From: JANXXV01 sp038230275 | GTDB taxonomy: Bacteria; Acidobacteriota; Terriglobia; Bryobacterales; Bryobacteraceae | Direction of reading: 5' to 3' | DNA length: 18,160 bases | Assembly: GCA_038230275.1 (NCBI GenBank) | Contig: JBBRNO010000135.1 | Coordinates: 1-18,160 of the forward strand | Shown here: piece by piece, positions 16,466 to 18,160 of the stretch | Numbering within the stretch: the stretch's first letter is position 1 | How the letters are laid out: each line of letters opens with the position of its first letter | The notes under the pieces: generated by a model | Told to the model about the DNA's origin: nothing | The model's database searches: none | Seen by the model: only the letters and a program-made list of their open reading frames with translations | Position numbers and translations under genes: made by a program

Positions 16466-16651
16466 CCCGCCTCTCTTGATGGCCACAGCGACTTCTCAAC
16501 GACGCGTCGCCACCTTCATCCGCAGGCCGAAACGATCCTCGCCGCCATCAAAAAGGCGTGGAGTGCGCATAGTATGGGGCACAATAAAAGCGAAACGGCC
16601 GGGAGCACGAAGCCCTCGGCCGTCAAAAAAACAATGATTTCAGTGGGTTAA
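16466..16651 (+). pseudogene. C-terminal remnant of a tyrosine recombinase (integrase), catalytic Tyr replaced by His
   Basis: The translation GHSDFSTTRRHLHPQ (16481-16525) matches the last conserved block of phage-type tyrosine recombinases, GHSxxxTTxRYxHP, in which Tyr is the DNA nucleophile. Here that codon is CAC (16511-16513), one base from TAC. The tail AETILAAIKKAW...GHNKSE also resembles integrase C-termini. Upstream the frame stays open to 16214, but the Arg-Lys-HxxR core of the catalytic domain is not visible, so only the end of the gene survives. It ends one base before the tRNA CCA, where an island integrase is expected. The small size of the match keeps confidence moderate. Confidence 0.55.
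16582..16623 (-). terminator. Probable intrinsic terminator of tRNA-Pro
   Basis: On the minus strand, downstream of the tRNA, ACGGCCG (16623-16617) pairs with CGGCCGT (16601-16595) around a 15-base loop that can pair further (GGG/TCC). The hairpin is followed by a T-rich run (TTTCGCTTTTATT, 16594-16582). It lies 30 bases after the CCA end and within the integrase remnant. Confidence 0.6.
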
Positions 16652-16652
16652 A

Positions 16653-16729
16653 TGGTCGGGGCGAGAGGATTCGAACCTCCGGCCTCCTGGACCCGAACCA
16701 GGCGCTCTACCAGGCTGAGCCACGCCCCG
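16653..16729 (-). tRNA. tRNA-Pro (anticodon CGG)
   Basis: The gene is 77 bases long with CCA encoded. The acceptor halves CGGGGCG and CGCCCCG pair perfectly. The anticodon stem CCTGG/CCAGG encloses the loop TTCGGGT, giving anticodon CGG for codon CCG. The T-arm contains GGTTCGAATCC, and the D-arm starts GGCTCAGCCTGGTAGAGC. The 3' end serves as attachment site for the neighbouring island. A weak promoter (TTGCGG, 17 bases, TAGACT with its -10 at 16745-16740) lies just upstream. Confidence 0.95.
16656..16680 (+). repeat. tRNA-proximal att copy
   Basis: The 3' half of tRNA-Pro (T-arm and acceptor strand), identical over 17 bases to 15653-15669. The tRNA remains complete, so integration regenerated a functional 3' end. 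Confidence 0.7.
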
Positions 16730-16773
16730 AACAAATACTAGTCTAGTGCTTCAGCGCCGTCACCGCAACTATT

Positions 16774-17874
16774 TCAGAACTTTCGCAGCTCTTCCATCAC
16801 CGCGCTCAGTCCCTTGCTGCGGTACATTTCCGACAAACGCTGCTCTTCCGGCGATGCCGTCATCGTCTTGCCTGACCGCTCCGGAATCCACAGCCGCCCA
16901 TCCGAAAATTCCACGCTATTCACAAACCCCGTCATCGAACCAATCGAAATCGGCTGACCGTTCGGCTGCGAAAACTTAAACGCCGTATCCTGCACGATGG
17001 TGGTGCTTTGCCGTGGCGCCAGCGCCACCTCCAGCGGCATCGATCCAGCCACAAACTGCTTCCCGTTCATGTCCTTCACCATCCACCCGACTTCAATGCC
17101 CCGAATCGGCCGGTCGGAAAGATTCTGCATCACCATCCGCGGGCCGCGCACTTCATCGCCGCTCACCGCCGCCTTGCCGCCGGCAATCTCCACCGGCGCG
17201 TTGGGCATCTCAAGAAACGCGAATTGCACCGCTCGCTCTCCACCTGCATTCGTAGACCGCCCGGCATGCGCCACCCGCGCATCCATGCCGCCCCGGTCCG
17301 CTTGATGGCTCAAACTCTCCAACATCGCCTTCCGTAATGGCTCGGCGCCTGCTCGCTCCAGCACCTGCCGGAAATACTGCCGGTCCCGCCGCGCCTCCAG
17401 CTCCCAAACAATCATCGATCGCCGCGAGTTCAAAGTGTTCGGTCCGAAGAACGTCAGGTCTTCAAACAGCACTCCGTCCAGTTCCACCTTCACCATCGCG
17501 CCGCTACCGCCTTGCAATGGCCGCAGCAGCCGCAAGTCGATCCGGATGGGAAAGCTTTCGCCGGGCGCCACGTTCAAACTTGGAACAGACACCGACGCTT
17601 TGCCCCCGGGCGTCACATCCTGCGCTTTGACTAATAGTGTGATTCCACGAATCCGCCGCTGGCTGGAATTGCGCAGCGATAGCGACGTATGCAGATCCAG
17701 CAGCATCGCGCCACCCCGCGCCGACGCGTTCGAATCGCCCCAATGTGCCGAAACCACCGACACCGGCGAATCCTCGGGAAACGTAATATCCATCGTGCTC
17801 TGCGGATCGATCCGGCCCGATTGCGCCCACACCGCTGAAGCAAGAAGCGACAAAACTGCGAATTTACTGCGCAT
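16774..17874 (-). CDS. Secreted protein of unknown function
   Basis: A 366-residue protein I do not recognise. ATG 17874 is followed by a signal peptide (MRSKFAVLSLLASAVWA, then QSG); an ATG two codons earlier (17880) is equally possible. Two regions look like beta-sandwich segments with similar phrasing: one near residues 50-120 (LRNSSQRRIRGITLLV, NVAPGESFPIRIDL) and one near 240-310 (MQNLSDRPIRGIEVGWMV, ALAPRQSTTIVQD). They suggest an internal duplication of an Ig-like unit. A charged helical segment lies between them (RQVLERAGAEPLRKAM). The start overlaps the end of the upstream membrane-protein gene, so the two are probably co-transcribed and translationally coupled. The gene ends 44 bases before tRNA-Pro on the same strand, with no visible terminator. 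Confidence 0.75.
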   Translation of the reverse strand: MRSKFAVLSLLASAVWAQSGRIDPQSTMDITFPEDSPVSVVSAHWGDSNASARGGAMLLDLHTSLSLRNSSQRRIRGITLLVKAQDVTPGGKASVSVPSLNVAPGESFPIRIDLRLLRPLQGGSGAMVKVELDGVLFEDLTFFGPNTLNSRRSMIVWELEARRDRQYFRQVLERAGAEPLRKAMLESLSHQADRGGMDARVAHAGRSTNAGGERAVQFAFLEMPNAPVEIAGGKAAVSGDEVRGPRMVMQNLSDRPIRGIEVGWMVKDMNGKQFVAGSMPLEVALAPRQSTTIVQDTAFKFSQPNGQPISIGSMTGFVNSVEFSDGRLWIPERSGKTMTASPEEQRLSEMYRSKGLSAVMEELRKF

Positions 17875-18160
17875 ACACATTGTTGATGGTCACTTGACCG
17901 GTTTCCGCGTTCACATAGCGCGCCCGCAACGATCCGGGCGTGCTCACAAAAACTGTCGATCCCGAACCCGAGTTCTGGTTCAACAGCTCCAAAGTTCCGC
18001 CATTTTGCTTCATCTCAATGCCGGACGACGTCGTTGCCAGCCGTACGCCATTCCCGTTCACAGCCAGGTGCTTCGACGGAGGCACATTCAACCACCAGGC
18101 CGCCATAATCAGTACCGTCCCGGATGCCAGCACCGCCGCGGCGCGCCACCCAAGCCGTTC
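17864..18160 (-). CDS. C-terminal part of a single-span membrane protein, possibly anti-sigma-like (5' end outside window)
   Basis: The frame is open from the right edge to TAA at 17866-17864, giving 98 residues of a longer protein. The first 25 residues form one transmembrane helix preceded by Arg residues (ERLGWRAAAVLASGTVLIMA). The remaining 70 residues form a polar, beta-type domain ending in VTINNVYAQ. One helix with a periplasmic tail after a missing cytoplasmic part is the layout of anti-sigma factors, often followed in this phylum by a secreted partner. That is inference, and the zinc-finger or sigma-binding part is not in view. The stop overlaps the downstream start (ATG 17880 or 17874). 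Confidence 0.6.
   Translation of the reverse strand, partial: ERLGWRAAAVLASGTVLIMAAWWLNVPPSKHLAVNGNGVRLATTSSGIEMKQNGGTLELLNQNSGSGSTVFVSTPGSLRARYVNAETGQVTINNVYAQ

Larger units (their letters stand above)
15653..16672. mobile_element. Decayed tRNA-Pro-integrated micro-island of about 1 kb
   Basis: The segment is bounded by a 17-bp perfect direct repeat, one copy being the 3' end of tRNA-Pro(CGG). Inside, from left to right, are 130 bases with no gene, a HigA-like antitoxin gene (minus), a frameshifted HigB toxin remnant (minus), a sigma70-like promoter with AT-rich surroundings, about 135 bases with nothing recognisable (16331-16465), and the C-terminal remnant of a tyrosine integrase next to the tRNA (plus). 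This order, with the integrase beside the tRNA, is the classical plan of integrative elements. No intact integrase remains, so the element is probably immobile. Confidence 0.65.

Overview
The window looks like chromosome of an Acidobacteriota bacterium of the Bryobacterales / Solibacter type. The main pointer is the C-terminal domain of the astacin-like protease (3675-4400), which reads as the Solibacter-type C-terminal domain (TIGR03437). The pairing of a Planctomycete-type cytochrome protein (DUF1549/DUF1553) with a DUF1501 protein, and the Oar-like TonB-dependent receptor with an N-terminal carboxypeptidase-regulatory-like domain, also fit. The assignment comes from reading protein families by eye, not from a database search.

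Layout. 1-1750 (minus): a patatin-type lipase with the start of an outer-membrane barrel, cut by the left edge. 1815-4403 (plus): a secreted astacin-family metalloprotease, divergent from the lipase across 64 bases. 4404-13928 (minus): four large genes read in the order alpha-L-fucosidase, TonB-dependent receptor, cytochrome/DUF1549/DUF1553 protein, DUF1501 protein. The receptor has its own sigma70-like promoter (12263-12291) and an intrinsic terminator (8825-8855). The terminator ends only 19 bases before the next start codon, so the last two genes probably depend on read-through. The last two genes overlap by 11 bases. 14130-15618 (plus): a small exported c-type cytochrome and a PAP2 phosphatase.

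15653-16729: a tRNA-Pro(CGG) gene whose 3' end is repeated 1003 bases away. Between the two copies lie an intact HigA-like antitoxin gene, a frameshifted remnant of its HigB toxin, a strong promoter, and the C-terminal remnant of a tyrosine integrase whose catalytic Tyr codon reads His. This is the clearest accessory element in the window: a decayed micro-island at a tRNA.

16774-18160 (minus): a secreted protein of unknown function, overlapped by the end of a single-span membrane protein cut by the right edge, possibly an anti-sigma-like regulator.

How the genes may work together (inference): fucosidase, TonB receptor, and the cytochrome/DUF1501 pair look like a periplasmic locus for uptake and breakdown of a fucose-containing glycan. 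The nearby cytochrome resembles the heme domain found in the same protein world. The lipase, protease and PAP2 protein are independent envelope or secreted enzymes. No CRISPR array, intact insertion sequence or defence system was seen.
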